Source: Bdellovibrionales bacterium GWA1_52_35
GTDB taxonomy: Bacteria > Bdellovibrionota > UBA1018
Direction of reading: 5' to 3'
Length of the DNA stretch: 64,000 nt
Assembly: GCA_001769805.1 (NCBI GenBank)
Contig: MEPO01000030.1
Location: 1-64,000, forward strand
In this document: one piece after another, positions 27,001 to 34,908 of the stretch
Position numbering within the stretch: the first letter of the stretch is position 1
How the letters are laid out: every line of letters starts with the position of its first letter
Made by a program: the position numbers and the translations under genes
The notes under the pieces: model-generated
Database searches by the model: none
What the model was told of the DNA's origin: nothing
The model's input: the letters and a program-made list of their open reading frames with translations, nothing else

Positions 27001-30000
27001 TCAGTCCCGAGACAAAATCAAAAGCGGGGCTATCGGTGAAATATTTTTCGCACATTGGCCGGATCTGTCGGATCCCCAGCAATAAAGCTTTCCTCCATCA
27101 ATCCCGCAGGTATGAGAGGCGCCTGCCGCAAGCACACTCCAGGTCATTGACGCTCCGATTGGAGCAGGGCTAATCACATTGCCTATCGTGGCGCCATTGC
27201 CCACCTGGCCATAGAAATCAAATCCCCAACAGTAGAGCCTTCCTCCGTCTATCCCGCAAGTATGACTGGCTCCTGCAGCAATCGCAGTCCAGGTCGTAGA
27301 CGCTCCGACTTGAGCGGGAACAGTCACATCACCAGTTGGGGCGCCGTTGCCCAGCTGGCCATACGAATCATAACCCCAGCAATAAAGCTTTCCTCCATCA
27401 ATCCCGCAAGTATGATTGGCGCCTGCCGCAATCGCACTCCACGTCGTTGACGCTCCGATTTGGGATGGACTAATCACATTACCAGTTGTGGCGCCGTTGC
27501 CCACTTGGCCTGCACCATCAGATCCCCAGCAGTAGAGCTTTCCTCCATCAATCCCGCAGGTGTGAGAAGAGCCTGCTGTCACCGCACTCCACGTCGTTGA
27601 CGCTCCGATTTGGGTGGGACTGATCACATTGCCAGTCGTGGCGCCATTGCCCACTTGGCCTGAGCCGTCATCTCCCCAGCAATAGAGCTTTCCTTCATCT
27701 ATCCCGCAGGTGTGAGAAGAGCCTATTGTAACCGCACCCCACGCCGTTGACGCTCCGATTTGGGAGGGACTAGCCACACTGCCAGTCGTGGCGCCATTGC
27801 CCAGTTCGCCCGTGCCGTCAAATCCCCAACAATAAAGTTTTCCTTCAGCAATCCCGCAGGTGTGAAAGGGGCCTGCCGCAATCGTATTCCACGTCGTTAA
27901 CGCTCCGATTCGGGAGGGACTAATCACATCACCAGTCTCGGCGCCATTACCCACTTGGCCATAGCTGTCCATTCCCCAGCAATAGAGTTTTCCCTCATCA
28001 ATCCCGCAGGTGTGAGAAGAGCCTGTCGTAACCGCACTCCACGCCATTGACGCTCCGATTCGGGAGGGACTAATCACATTACCAGTCGTGGCGCCATTGC
28101 CCACTTGGCCATTGTCGTCATCTCCCCAACAATTGAGCGTTCCTCCATCCATTCCACAGGTGTGATGAAAGCCTGTCGCAATCGCACTCCACGTCGTTGA
28201 CGCTCCGATTTGCGTGGGACTAGTCACATCGCCAGTCGTGGCGCCATTACCCACTTGGCCATGACTGTCCATTCCCCAGCAATAGAGTCTTCCTTCATCA
28301 ATCCCACAGGCGTGAAAGGAGCCTGCCGCAATCGCACTCCACGTCGTTGACGCTCCGATTTGGGTGGGACTGATCACATTGCCAGTCGTGGCGCCATTGC
28401 CCATTTGGCCTGCGCCGTCAGATCCCCAACAATAGAGCATTCCTCCATCAATCCCGCAGGTATGATCAGCGCCTGCTGTCACCGCACTCCACGTCGTTGA
28501 CGCTCCGATTTGGGTGGGGCTAATCACATTGCCAGTCGTGGCGCCATTACCCACTTGGCCATAAATATCAAATCCCCAGCAATAGAGCGTTCCTCCATCA
28601 ATCCCGCAGGTGTGATTAGTGCCTGCCGCAATCGCATCCCACGTCGTTGACGCTCCGATTGGGGGGGGACTGGTCACGATGTTAGTCGTGGCGCCATTAC
28701 CCACCTGACCATAAACGTCATCACCCCAGCAATACAGCGTTCCTCCGTTAATCCCGCAGGTATGAAAGAGGCCTGCCGTCACCGCACTCCACGTCGTTGA
28801 CGCTCCGATTTGGTTGGGACTAATCACATCGCCAGTCGCGGCGCCATTGCCCACTTGGCCAAAGGCATCATATCCCCAGCAGTAGAGCTTTCCTCCATTA
28901 ATCCCGCAGGTGTGGGAGAGGCCTGCCGCAACCGCAGTCCACGTTGTTGACGCTCCAATTTGGGTGGGACTAGTCACATTGCCGGTCGTGGCGCCATTGC
29001 CCAGTTGGCCAGAGCTGTCAGATCCCCAGCAATAGAGTCTTCCTTCGTCAATCCCACAGGTGTGATCGGCGCCTGCTGCTATCAGATCAAACTCAGGGAC
29101 GGGGTCTGAATGCAGACCAAGCAGGGCGCTTGGCTTACTCTCTTTGGTACCCGTATCAATTTTGAACGTCTGGTAAGTTCCGTCCGTAAGCGAAGATCCT
29201 AGAGGAACCCTCAGATCCAGACTCACGCTGCTTTGACCACTTGAGATATCGATATATCCTCGCGTCGCAAGCCCATCGAGTTCGCCTAAAAATTCATTTT
29301 CCGTCTGATCGCTGTAAAGCGAGTAGCTGATTCGGCTTGAAAATGGTGCGGGAGAAGAAAGATTCAAGACAAGCTGCTGCGCTGGATCTCCCTTACGCAA
29401 GTAGAGAGTGTCTGTATTAAAACTAAAATTCAGACTTGGCCCCACGTTGACCGTGAGCGCATTCGAGGTTGTGGTGACGGCGTCCATTGTCGCGCGCACC
29501 TTGTACGAGCAACTCTCTCCATCCACGGCGGTCAGTATCCCGCTTACCAGACCGGTGGAAGAATCAATACTCAGCCCAGTACAGGTCGAGTCCTGAAGGC
29601 TATACACCGGAGGAGCGTTTTCATAATCTACTGAAGCCTGTCCCTGGTAAGGAAATGCCTCAGGCACGCTCACAGGAAGAGCACCCGTTTCCACTGCAGG
29701 GGTCGGCTGCCAGCCGTCTCCGCTGATTGCGGCGCTCGTATTGTACGCCAGATCTACGGCCCGGAGATTCGTATAGTAAGTCGTGCCGTAAGACAGGCTC
29801 AAGCCGCTGATCTGCCCGCTTGTACCAGTACCCGCGTCCCTCCAACCGGCAACGTCCGTCAGCCCTGGCGCCGTGCCGATACTGAGTTCGTATCTCAGCA
29901 GCCCGGAACCTGTCTCAGTCGCGCTTACCCAGCTGAAAGAAGGGCTCGTGCTCAAAGAAAGCGTGATCGAGCCGTCATCGATCGTCGTGAGCACAGGAGG

Positions 30001-30150
30001 TGTTGTGTCCTGTGCACCCACTTCGGTACCTTCGGTTTGAGCAGCGAGCTTGTCAGAGATGATCTTCGGCGAGCAGCCTGAAACAATCGATGCGATTGTC
30101 ACAAGACTCCAGACCAACAGCCAGCAATATGAATCCCGAACGTCCCGCAT
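27001..30150 (-). CDS. RCC1-repeat lipoprotein
   Basis: The 1,049-residue protein has a lipoprotein signal (VTIASIVSGC, Cys about residue 26), a fibronectin/Ig-like region (about 45-165), an Ig-like segment (about 165-225), a Calx-beta-like stretch (about 230-345), then 14 RCC1-type units of exactly 50 residues with the core HTCGIDGGKLYCWG, GQVGNGATTGN and SPTQIGASTTW. RCC1 proteins form seven-bladed propellers, so 14 units would fit two propellers (inference). Each unit has two Cys (TCGI and YCWG), unusual for eukaryotic RCC1 and consistent with an exported, disulfide-stabilised form. The last unit breaks off after SGQ and ends in an unrelated 16-residue tail. Likely an outer-membrane or surface protein; ligand unknown. 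Confidence 0.92.
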   Translation of the reverse strand: MRDVRDSYCWLLVWSLVTIASIVSGCSPKIISDKLAAQTEGTEVGAQDTTPPVLTTIDDGSITLSLSTSPSFSWVSATETGSGLLRYELSIGTAPGLTDVAGWRDAGTGTSGQISGLSLSYGTTYYTNLRAVDLAYNTSAAISGDGWQPTPAVETGALPVSVPEAFPYQGQASVDYENAPPVYSLQDSTCTGLSIDSSTGLVSGILTAVDGESCSYKVRATMDAVTTTSNALTVNVGPSLNFSFNTDTLYLRKGDPAQQLVLNLSSPAPFSSRISYSLYSDQTENEFLGELDGLATRGYIDISSGQSSVSLDLRVPLGSSLTDGTYQTFKIDTGTKESKPSALLGLHSDPVPEFDLIAAGADHTCGIDEGRLYCWGSDSSGQLGNGATTGNVTSPTQIGASTTWTAVAAGLSHTCGINGGKLYCWGYDAFGQVGNGAATGDVISPNQIGASTTWSAVTAGLFHTCGINGGTLYCWGDDVYGQVGNGATTNIVTSPPPIGASTTWDAIAAGTNHTCGIDGGTLYCWGFDIYGQVGNGATTGNVISPTQIGASTTWSAVTAGADHTCGIDGGMLYCWGSDGAGQMGNGATTGNVISPTQIGASTTWSAIAAGSFHACGIDEGRLYCWGMDSHGQVGNGATTGDVTSPTQIGASTTWSAIATGFHHTCGMDGGTLNCWGDDDNGQVGNGATTGNVISPSRIGASMAWSAVTTGSSHTCGIDEGKLYCWGMDSYGQVGNGAETGDVISPSRIGALTTWNTIAAGPFHTCGIAEGKLYCWGFDGTGELGNGATTGSVASPSQIGASTAWGAVTIGSSHTCGIDEGKLYCWGDDGSGQVGNGATTGNVISPTQIGASTTWSAVTAGSSHTCGIDGGKLYCWGSDGAGQVGNGATTGNVISPSQIGASTTWSAIAAGANHTCGIDGGKLYCWGYDSYGQLGNGAPTGDVTVPAQVGASTTWTAIAAGASHTCGIDGGRLYCWGFDFYGQVGNGATIGNVISPAPIGASMTWSVLAAGASHTCGIDGGKLYCWGSDRSGQCAKNISPIAPLLILSRD
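27051..29090 (-). repeat. 150-bp tandem repeats encoding RCC1 units
   Basis: The string CGCTCCGATT or a close variant recurs at 27151, 27301, 27451 and so on to 28951, thirteen times at exact 150-bp steps with no insertion or deletion. Neighbouring units are typically over 85 percent identical by eye, including at silent positions, which points to recent expansion or ongoing homogenisation. Confidence 0.93.
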
Positions 30151-30177
30151 AATTTGCTCATTTCAAGCATATCAGCG

Positions 30178-30462
30178 CTATAAGCCGACCGTCAGAGTGT
30201 CGCAAAGGACACAGCTTACCCAGATTGGACAAGGCTGCTCACCCTTCCGGGCGCAGAGGACCGAGCAATGCTTCGTCTCTTCCAGAAACTCCAAAATCCT
30301 TGCGCGTAGAAGTTTTGCATTTTTTTCGGACAGGCAAATGGGGCCGGAGAAAAACAGGTCTTCATCCGATATGTGATCCAACACGTGAATGGATCGCATG
30401 CGCCAGTTCATGTGATGTTTGGGAAACATGAGTGAATCGAGTTTCGCGGATAGACCCGACAT
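30178..30462 (-). pseudogene. Fragment resembling the C-terminus of a TIGR02147/DUF4423 protein
   Basis: The 94-residue frame includes VLDHISDEDLFFSGPICLSE followed by KNAKLLRARILEFLEE, which follows the pattern of TIGR02147-type C-termini (helix, a D/R-x-FSG turn, then a leucine-rich helix). Those proteins are usually about 270 residues and common in Bdellovibrio- and Fibrobacter-like genomes. An in-frame stop lies just before the visible start, so the N-terminal two thirds are missing. The tail is Cys-rich and may be out of frame relative to the ancestor. It could instead be a small real gene; I consider a remnant more likely. Confidence 0.4.
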
Positions 30463-30562
30463 CTGTTTCGATGAGCGCTGTCAAAAACCTCCAGGACGAT
30501 TTGAATTCTGGAAAGGATCCGGTGCTGAGCACGACAGCAGCTCCTGCCCGGTAGAGTTCAGC

Positions 30563-30949
30563 TTATTCAAATTCCACAAACGCCTTGGAGGTGAACAGAT
30601 GACGAATATCCGACCACCCAAAGGCCACAAGGGCAACCTCACATCCATCCACTGTGATTGTGCCCGCCCCTTCAATCACTTGACCTCCCAATTTTTCATA
30701 AAATGCTCTGAAAAGATTTTTCTGCGTGGTCTGAATCAGCATAGAGTTAAAACCCAAATCGGCAAGACGATGAGCAGCCGCGCTCACAAGCTTGCGACCG
30801 ACGCCTTGGCGGTGCGCTGAAGGATCGACATACAGCGCCTTGATTTCGGAATCGAATTTTTCTGGAAACTTTTGAGGAGGAACAATGGCGTTTACGTAAC
30901 CAACAATCCTGCTATCGATAACGGCTACAAAGCCCCTAGACCGAGTATC
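30563..30949 (-). pseudogene. 5'-truncated GNAT acetyltransferase
   Basis: The open frame encodes the back part of a GNAT fold: GFVAVIDSRIVGYV (strands 2-3), EIKALYVDPSAHRQGVGRKL (strand 4 and the acetyl-CoA loop Q/RxxGxG), then NLFRAFYEKLGGQVIEG. The first strand and two helices (about 50-70 residues) are absent; the frame reaches an upstream stop at 30950-30952 inside the end of the reductase gene, and the only start-like codon is an internal GTG at 30787. The junction with the reductase stop (30936) suggests a deletion or insertion removed the gene's head. Not expected to be active. Confidence 0.75.
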
Positions 30950-31472
30950 TCAACTCTGCAAACTCTTGATCGAGCCTTTGAACACTTTCTAACTTAAGAG
31001 GCTTCTTCAATTTCCTTGGAAACAAAGGAGCCCCTCCACCAAGAGTGACAGAAACAAACTGTATGATAAATTCATCCAAAAGATGGGCATCGTAGAATTT
31101 CCCAGCAAGCTCTCCACCACCAACTATCCAGATATGTTTGTCTTTGGCTTCAGCGGCCATCATCTGATGAACCGGCCTTACATCCCCCTTCACAAACCGA
31201 ATATCTGCCCCGGAGTATACTGGAAGCTCCCTATTCGTAAAAACAAACGCAGGCACTCTATAGGGCCACTTTCCATCCCCAAACCCTGGTAGGCTATTAC
31301 ACATCCACTCATAAGTAGTAGATCCCATCGCAAGAGCACCTACTGTATTTACAAAATTTTCAATATAGTTGCCCTTTGGCTCCCCAAACTGAAACAGCCA
31401 TTCCAACGAGTTGTTTTTGTCAGAAATAAATCCATCCAAACTGGACGCAGCAAAATAGATCGTTTTCATCAT
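30936..31472 (-). CDS. RibD C-terminal / dihydrofolate reductase-like protein
   Basis: The protein (start at MMKTIYFAASSLDGFISD, ATG at 31470-31472; 178 residues) has the DHFR-like fold of the YyaP/RibD-C group: SLDGFISDKNNSLEWL, AMGSTTYEWM, KDKHIWIVGGGELAGKF and VTLGGGAPLFP. These proteins are probable NADPH-dependent reductases with unknown substrate and are not proven folate enzymes. The gene is more AT-rich than its neighbours and sits directly 3' of tRNA-Gln, with gene fragments on its other side, so recent acquisition is plausible. An upstream GTG/ATG frame to 31514 would add 14 residues. Confidence 0.85.
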   Translation of the reverse strand: MMKTIYFAASSLDGFISDKNNSLEWLFQFGEPKGNYIENFVNTVGALAMGSTTYEWMCNSLPGFGDGKWPYRVPAFVFTNRELPVYSGADIRFVKGDVRPVHQMMAAEAKDKHIWIVGGGELAGKFYDAHLLDEFIIQFVSVTLGGGAPLFPRKLKKPLKLESVQRLDQEFAELRYSV

Positions 31473-31541
31473 TTGCTCACAATCAAAATAATCTGATCGA
31501 CTATAGATGAACAAAGAACCCCAAAGCCTGATTTAGAATTT

Positions 31542-31615
31542 TGGCTGGGAGACCTGGATTCGAACCAAGATAAACGGAGTCAGAGTCCGTTGTCCTACCA
31601 TTGGACGATCTCCCA
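31542..31615 (-). tRNA. tRNA-Gln (anticodon CUG)
   Basis: The minus strand folds as a full cloverleaf: acceptor TGGGAGA with TCTCCCA, D arm GTCC/GGAC, anticodon stem ACGGA/TCCGT with loop CTCTGAC (anticodon CTG), T arm with TTCGAAT loop, discriminator G and an encoded CCA end at 31542-31544. It reads CAG codons. It borders the accessory patch at 30163-31541, so it could have served as an integration site, but no att repeat was found. Confidence 0.96.
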
Positions 31616-31703
31616 GCATAAGAAGTGCGGACCGATTTTTTATAACTGAACTGCCGGCGGCCTGTCTAGTCCAAACCTGCCAAAAGGTGGTCCCCACCTT
31701 TGA

Positions 31704-32561
31704 CTAACGCGTGACTGTACCGGAAGTGGAACCCGTCTGGGCCTGTGAAATCCCAAAAGCGTTTTCCTGCCGGTAAGCTTCCAAATAATTCAAGACGGCG
31801 CGCTGATCCCGTTCACTGAGTTTTGGATTCCCCTTTACAGAGGGATGACCCGTTGAAGCAAGAGACCGGACTCGCCCTTGATTCCGGAACTCCGAAATCG
31901 CAGGACCCTGCCCGGCATCGTGACAGCCCACGCAATTCTGAACAAAGAGTTTCTCGCCTCTCATGGCAGAAGGATCTGTGCGTCGTTTTAGAAGCAGAGT
32001 TCCGTATTTTTCCTTATAATTTGCAAGTTCAATCCGGGTCAGACCATTCACAAAATACCGGCTCAGCGGGAGCGACTCTTCAAGTACTTTGGGTTTGGAA
32101 TTCCAAGGTACAATCGTCTGCAGATTTTTCAGCGCGGCCCGGTTTTTTTGGAAGGCAACCAGAAGGGGGTACTTCGTGATGACGGCGCGTGGGATAAACG
32201 CCTGAACGCCCGCTCCATTTTTCAGAATGACCAGATCCACTTCCGCCTTGGCTTCCGGAGGGAGAGAACCCAGGCCTTGATCGATCAGGTTTTGAAGCAA
32301 AATTCCGGTCCAGCGCTCTGTTTTGCCCGAATCAGGTGCCTGCTCGCTGTTGCCCTGGTGCTTGAAATTTTTCTCCAGCTCTTTGCGGCTCCACTGCCCA
32401 AGTTCTTGGGTTGCCCCTCCGAGTTCTAAAGACAGGACCAGCTCTTTGGCCTGCTGGTTGAGTGAGGTCGCGTATGAAAGCGTAGGATTTCCGATTAAAA
32501 TAAGCGAAAAAATCCAGAGCGTTAGACCCTGCAGATCAAAATGACGAGAACTGGCAAGCAT
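31704..32561 (-). CDS. Exported mono-heme cytochrome c protein
   Basis: From the Met at 32559-32561 the product has a signal peptide (LTLWIFSLILIGNPTLSYA) and 285 residues. The C-terminal third is a cytochrome c domain with heme site CVGCH and a late Met-poor region (RSLASTGHPSVKGNPKLSERDQ). The N-terminal part (LELGGATQELGQWSRKELE) resembles the strand-rich entry of molybdopterin-sulfite-oxidase-like domains, but too little is clear to name it. It should act in the periplasm in electron transfer. An in-frame GTG at 32612 would add 17 residues ahead of the signal and is unlikely. It lies divergent from rimP. Confidence 0.78.
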   Translation of the reverse strand: MLASSRHFDLQGLTLWIFSLILIGNPTLSYATSLNQQAKELVLSLELGGATQELGQWSRKELEKNFKHQGNSEQAPDSGKTERWTGILLQNLIDQGLGSLPPEAKAEVDLVILKNGAGVQAFIPRAVITKYPLLVAFQKNRAALKNLQTIVPWNSKPKVLEESLPLSRYFVNGLTRIELANYKEKYGTLLLKRRTDPSAMRGEKLFVQNCVGCHDAGQGPAISEFRNQGRVRSLASTGHPSVKGNPKLSERDQRAVLNYLEAYRQENAFGISQAQTGSTSGTVTR

Positions 32562-32694
32562 GGGTACTATTGCACCAGCCTCGACCGCTCCTGTCAAGGC
32601 AACAGTATCCACACCTCACCTTATATGCCGCAAAAACTCTATTGGCTCTCCCGGTGGAATATGTTACTTAGAGCCCAGTTTCGCGGTCACTTAG

Positions 32695-32721
32695 AGCGGG
32701 GCAAATGCCCGCTTTTTTTTT
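32695..32721 (+). terminator. Rho-independent terminator upstream of rimP
   Basis: AGCGGG (32695-32700) and CCCGCT (32708-32713) form a perfect stem with loop GCAAATG, followed by nine T residues. No plus-strand gene ends just upstream, so it may terminate a short leader RNA starting in 32600-32690, either a small RNA or an attenuator of the rimP-nusA-infB operon. NusA operons are known to be feedback-controlled in other bacteria; that this element does so is inference. Confidence 0.75.
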
Positions 32722-32804
32722 GTCCGCAGCCAGAAATTAACGCAAAGCACCTCGAGAATTTAACCAGAATTTAAGAGGAGCCCGCAGGGAGTTAGAGCAG
32801 CTGA

Positions 32805-33440
32805 ATGTCAGAGAGCACGAGAGACAAATTGATTGAAGTGATCACACCGTTGGTTGCACCCCTCGGGTATGACATCGTATATCTCGAAGCTCAAACCGGC
32901 CGACAGAACATCCTCCGAATTTTTATCGACCACAAAGAAGAGACCGCCGGCTCTGCCATCGGAATCGAAGATTGCGTCAAAGTCGCACGGACGCTCGACG
33001 AACCCCTGGATCTGATTCCTGAAATCAATCATGTTTTCAACGGAGCTTATGAGCTTGAAGTATCCTCGCCCGGCATTGACCGGCCGCTGCGGATCGCCCG
33101 GGATTACAACCGCTTCGCGGGCCGCGAAGCGCGGATTCACCTTTTCCGGCCACTAACTGCGGAAGAAAGCGGCAATCCGGAGTACCAGGCCAAGAATCCA
33201 AAACAAAAGAATTTTCTCGGAACCCTGATGGGAATGCAGAACGACAAGGTCCGCCTTGCTCTGTCTGCAGGGCAGAATGCCGCAAAGACAGGGTCTCACG
33301 GGAAGAAGGGCAAGGCTGCCAAAGCCGTGTCCAATACAAACAGGTTGGACGAGGTCACCATTCCTCTTCCCCTCATATCCAAAGCGAATCTTGAACCCCA
33401 GCTCGGGGATTTCGAGATCCAGAAAGAGAGCCAGTCATGA
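32805..33440 (+). CDS. rimP: Ribosome maturation factor RimP
   Basis: The protein shows the RimP pattern: VTPLVAPLGYDIVYLE, RIFIDHKE, GIEDCVKVARTLDEPLD, YELEVSSPGIDRPLR and a C-terminal SH3-like part (KVRLAL, VTIPLPLISKANL). It is 211 residues, longer than most (150-170), with an insertion rich in Lys, Ser and Ala near residues 155-180 (TGSHGKKGKAAKAV). RimP assists assembly of the 30S subunit. It is the first gene of the classical operon, and its stop overlaps the nusA start by 4 bases (ATGA). Confidence 0.95.
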   Translation: MSESTRDKLIEVITPLVAPLGYDIVYLEAQTGRQNILRIFIDHKEETAGSAIGIEDCVKVARTLDEPLDLIPEINHVFNGAYELEVSSPGIDRPLRIARDYNRFAGREARIHLFRPLTAEESGNPEYQAKNPKQKNFLGTLMGMQNDKVRLALSAGQNAAKTGSHGKKGKAAKAVSNTNRLDEVTIPLPLISKANLEPQLGDFEIQKESQS

Positions 33441-34849
33441 ACGCCTCAGAACTCGCCCGTGTTATCGAATCAGTTGGAAAAGACCGTGGAATCAAAAAAG
33501 AAATCATCATCAGTGCTTTAGAGCAGGCCGTTTTGATGGCCGCCCAGAAAAAGTATGGCGCTCACGCCGTGCTTGAAGCGCATTACAATAATGATTCCGG
33601 CGAAATTGACCTCTTTCATTTCAAAAAGGTTGTCGAGAGTGAACCCGAAATGCTGGACGATAGCGAAGAGATCGAGCTACAGGAAGCACGCAAGCTGGAT
33701 CCCGAAGCCGTTGTTGGCGATGAACTCGGTGTGAAAGTCGAAACCCCCGATTTCGGACGCATCGACGCCCAGACCGCCAAGCAGGTTATCTTCCAGAAAG
33801 TCCGCGATGCGGAACGCGAAATTGTTTATAACGAATACATTCACCGCAAAGGCGAAATCATCACCGGTATCGCCCGCCGCGTGGAAAGAGGAAACCTGGT
33901 CATCGACCTTGGAAAGACCGACGCCCTCCTTCCCCGCCAGGAAATCATCCCGGGCGAAATGTTCAAGCCCGGCGACCGCGTTCAAGCTTACCTTTCGGAC
34001 GTCGTGCTCACCGCGCGCGGCCCGCAGCTTTATCTGACCCGCACGTCACCGAAATATCTGGCCAAGCTTTTCGAAATGGAAGTTCCTGAAATTCGCGAAG
34101 CCATCGTGGAAATCAAGCATGCGGCCCGCGAACCGGGTGCCCGCTCCAAGATTGCTGTTATTTCCAAGGACCGCGACGTGGATCCGGTCGGCGCCTGCGT
34201 CGGCATGAAGGGAATTCGCGTTCAGAATGTCATCCAGGAACTCAAGGGAGAGAAAATCGACATCATTCCGTGGTCGGACAACCCCGTGATCTTCGTCCGC
34301 TCGGCGCTCGCGCCTGCGGAAATTTCTTCCATTCGCGTCGATGAACGCAACCGCGCCATGGAAATCATGGTCGAAGATGATCAGCTTTCACTCGCAATCG
34401 GCCGCAAAGGACAGAACGTCCGGCTTGCGGCCCAGCTTACCGGCTGGAAGCTCGACATCATTTCCAAGACCAAATTGCAGAAGCGTACGGCAGAAGCGAT
34501 TTTCAACCTGCAGCATATTGATGGCGTCAACGAGACGCTGGCTCATGCCATTTACCAGGCCGGCTATCTCAATGTCCGGCAGGTCGCTGAAGCTACGGTC
34601 GAAAACCTGCAGAAGGTTCCGGGTTATGATTCAGCCGAAGCCGCCGCCGCCCTCAAGCAGCACGCTGCCGCTGTTGTTGAAAAGGCCGGAGATATTCTGG
34701 CTATCACGCCCGTCCATGAAGATGATAAGAAAGGTACCTTCAGTGCCGCACCTCAGGGCTCGAAAGACGCGAAAACTCTTGCTGAAGAGCGTCTCCGCGA
34801 GATGATGAAGCAGGCTGATGGAGATTCCGGGAGTTCCAAGTCAGAGTAA
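33437..34849 (+). CDS. nusA: Transcription termination/antitermination factor NusA
   Basis: The 470-residue protein has the NusA order: an N-terminal RNA-polymerase-binding domain (to about 125), an S1 domain (ITGIARRVERGNLVIDLG), KH1 and KH2 (GACVGMKGIRVQNVIQELKG, AIGRKGQNVRLAAQLTGW) and a C-terminal helix-hairpin-helix region (GVNETLAHAIYQAGYLNVRQV, then GYDSAEAAAALKQHA). It modulates pausing, termination and antitermination. It overlaps rimP by 4 bases and precedes infB by 59 bases in the standard operon. Confidence 0.97.
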   Translation: MNASELARVIESVGKDRGIKKEIIISALEQAVLMAAQKKYGAHAVLEAHYNNDSGEIDLFHFKKVVESEPEMLDDSEEIELQEARKLDPEAVVGDELGVKVETPDFGRIDAQTAKQVIFQKVRDAEREIVYNEYIHRKGEIITGIARRVERGNLVIDLGKTDALLPRQEIIPGEMFKPGDRVQAYLSDVVLTARGPQLYLTRTSPKYLAKLFEMEVPEIREAIVEIKHAAREPGARSKIAVISKDRDVDPVGACVGMKGIRVQNVIQELKGEKIDIIPWSDNPVIFVRSALAPAEISSIRVDERNRAMEIMVEDDQLSLAIGRKGQNVRLAAQLTGWKLDIISKTKLQKRTAEAIFNLQHIDGVNETLAHAIYQAGYLNVRQVAEATVENLQKVPGYDSAEAAAALKQHAAAVVEKAGDILAITPVHEDDKKGTFSAAPQGSKDAKTLAEERLREMMKQADGDSGSSKSE

Positions 34850-34908
34850 TTTAAAAACTGGTAAAAGGCTCAAACTGGAATTTTTTCGGAACTTTAGGAG
34901 AATAGTGA

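Noticed and set aside
27051..29090. Regular DNA repeats that could suggest a CRISPR array
   Set aside because: The 150-bp units are continuous coding sequence without distinct short repeats and unique spacers, and no cas gene is nearby.
30419..30820. 133-residue plus-strand frame
   Set aside because: It is antisense to the GNAT remnant, whose minus-strand frame shows a clear acetyl-CoA binding motif.
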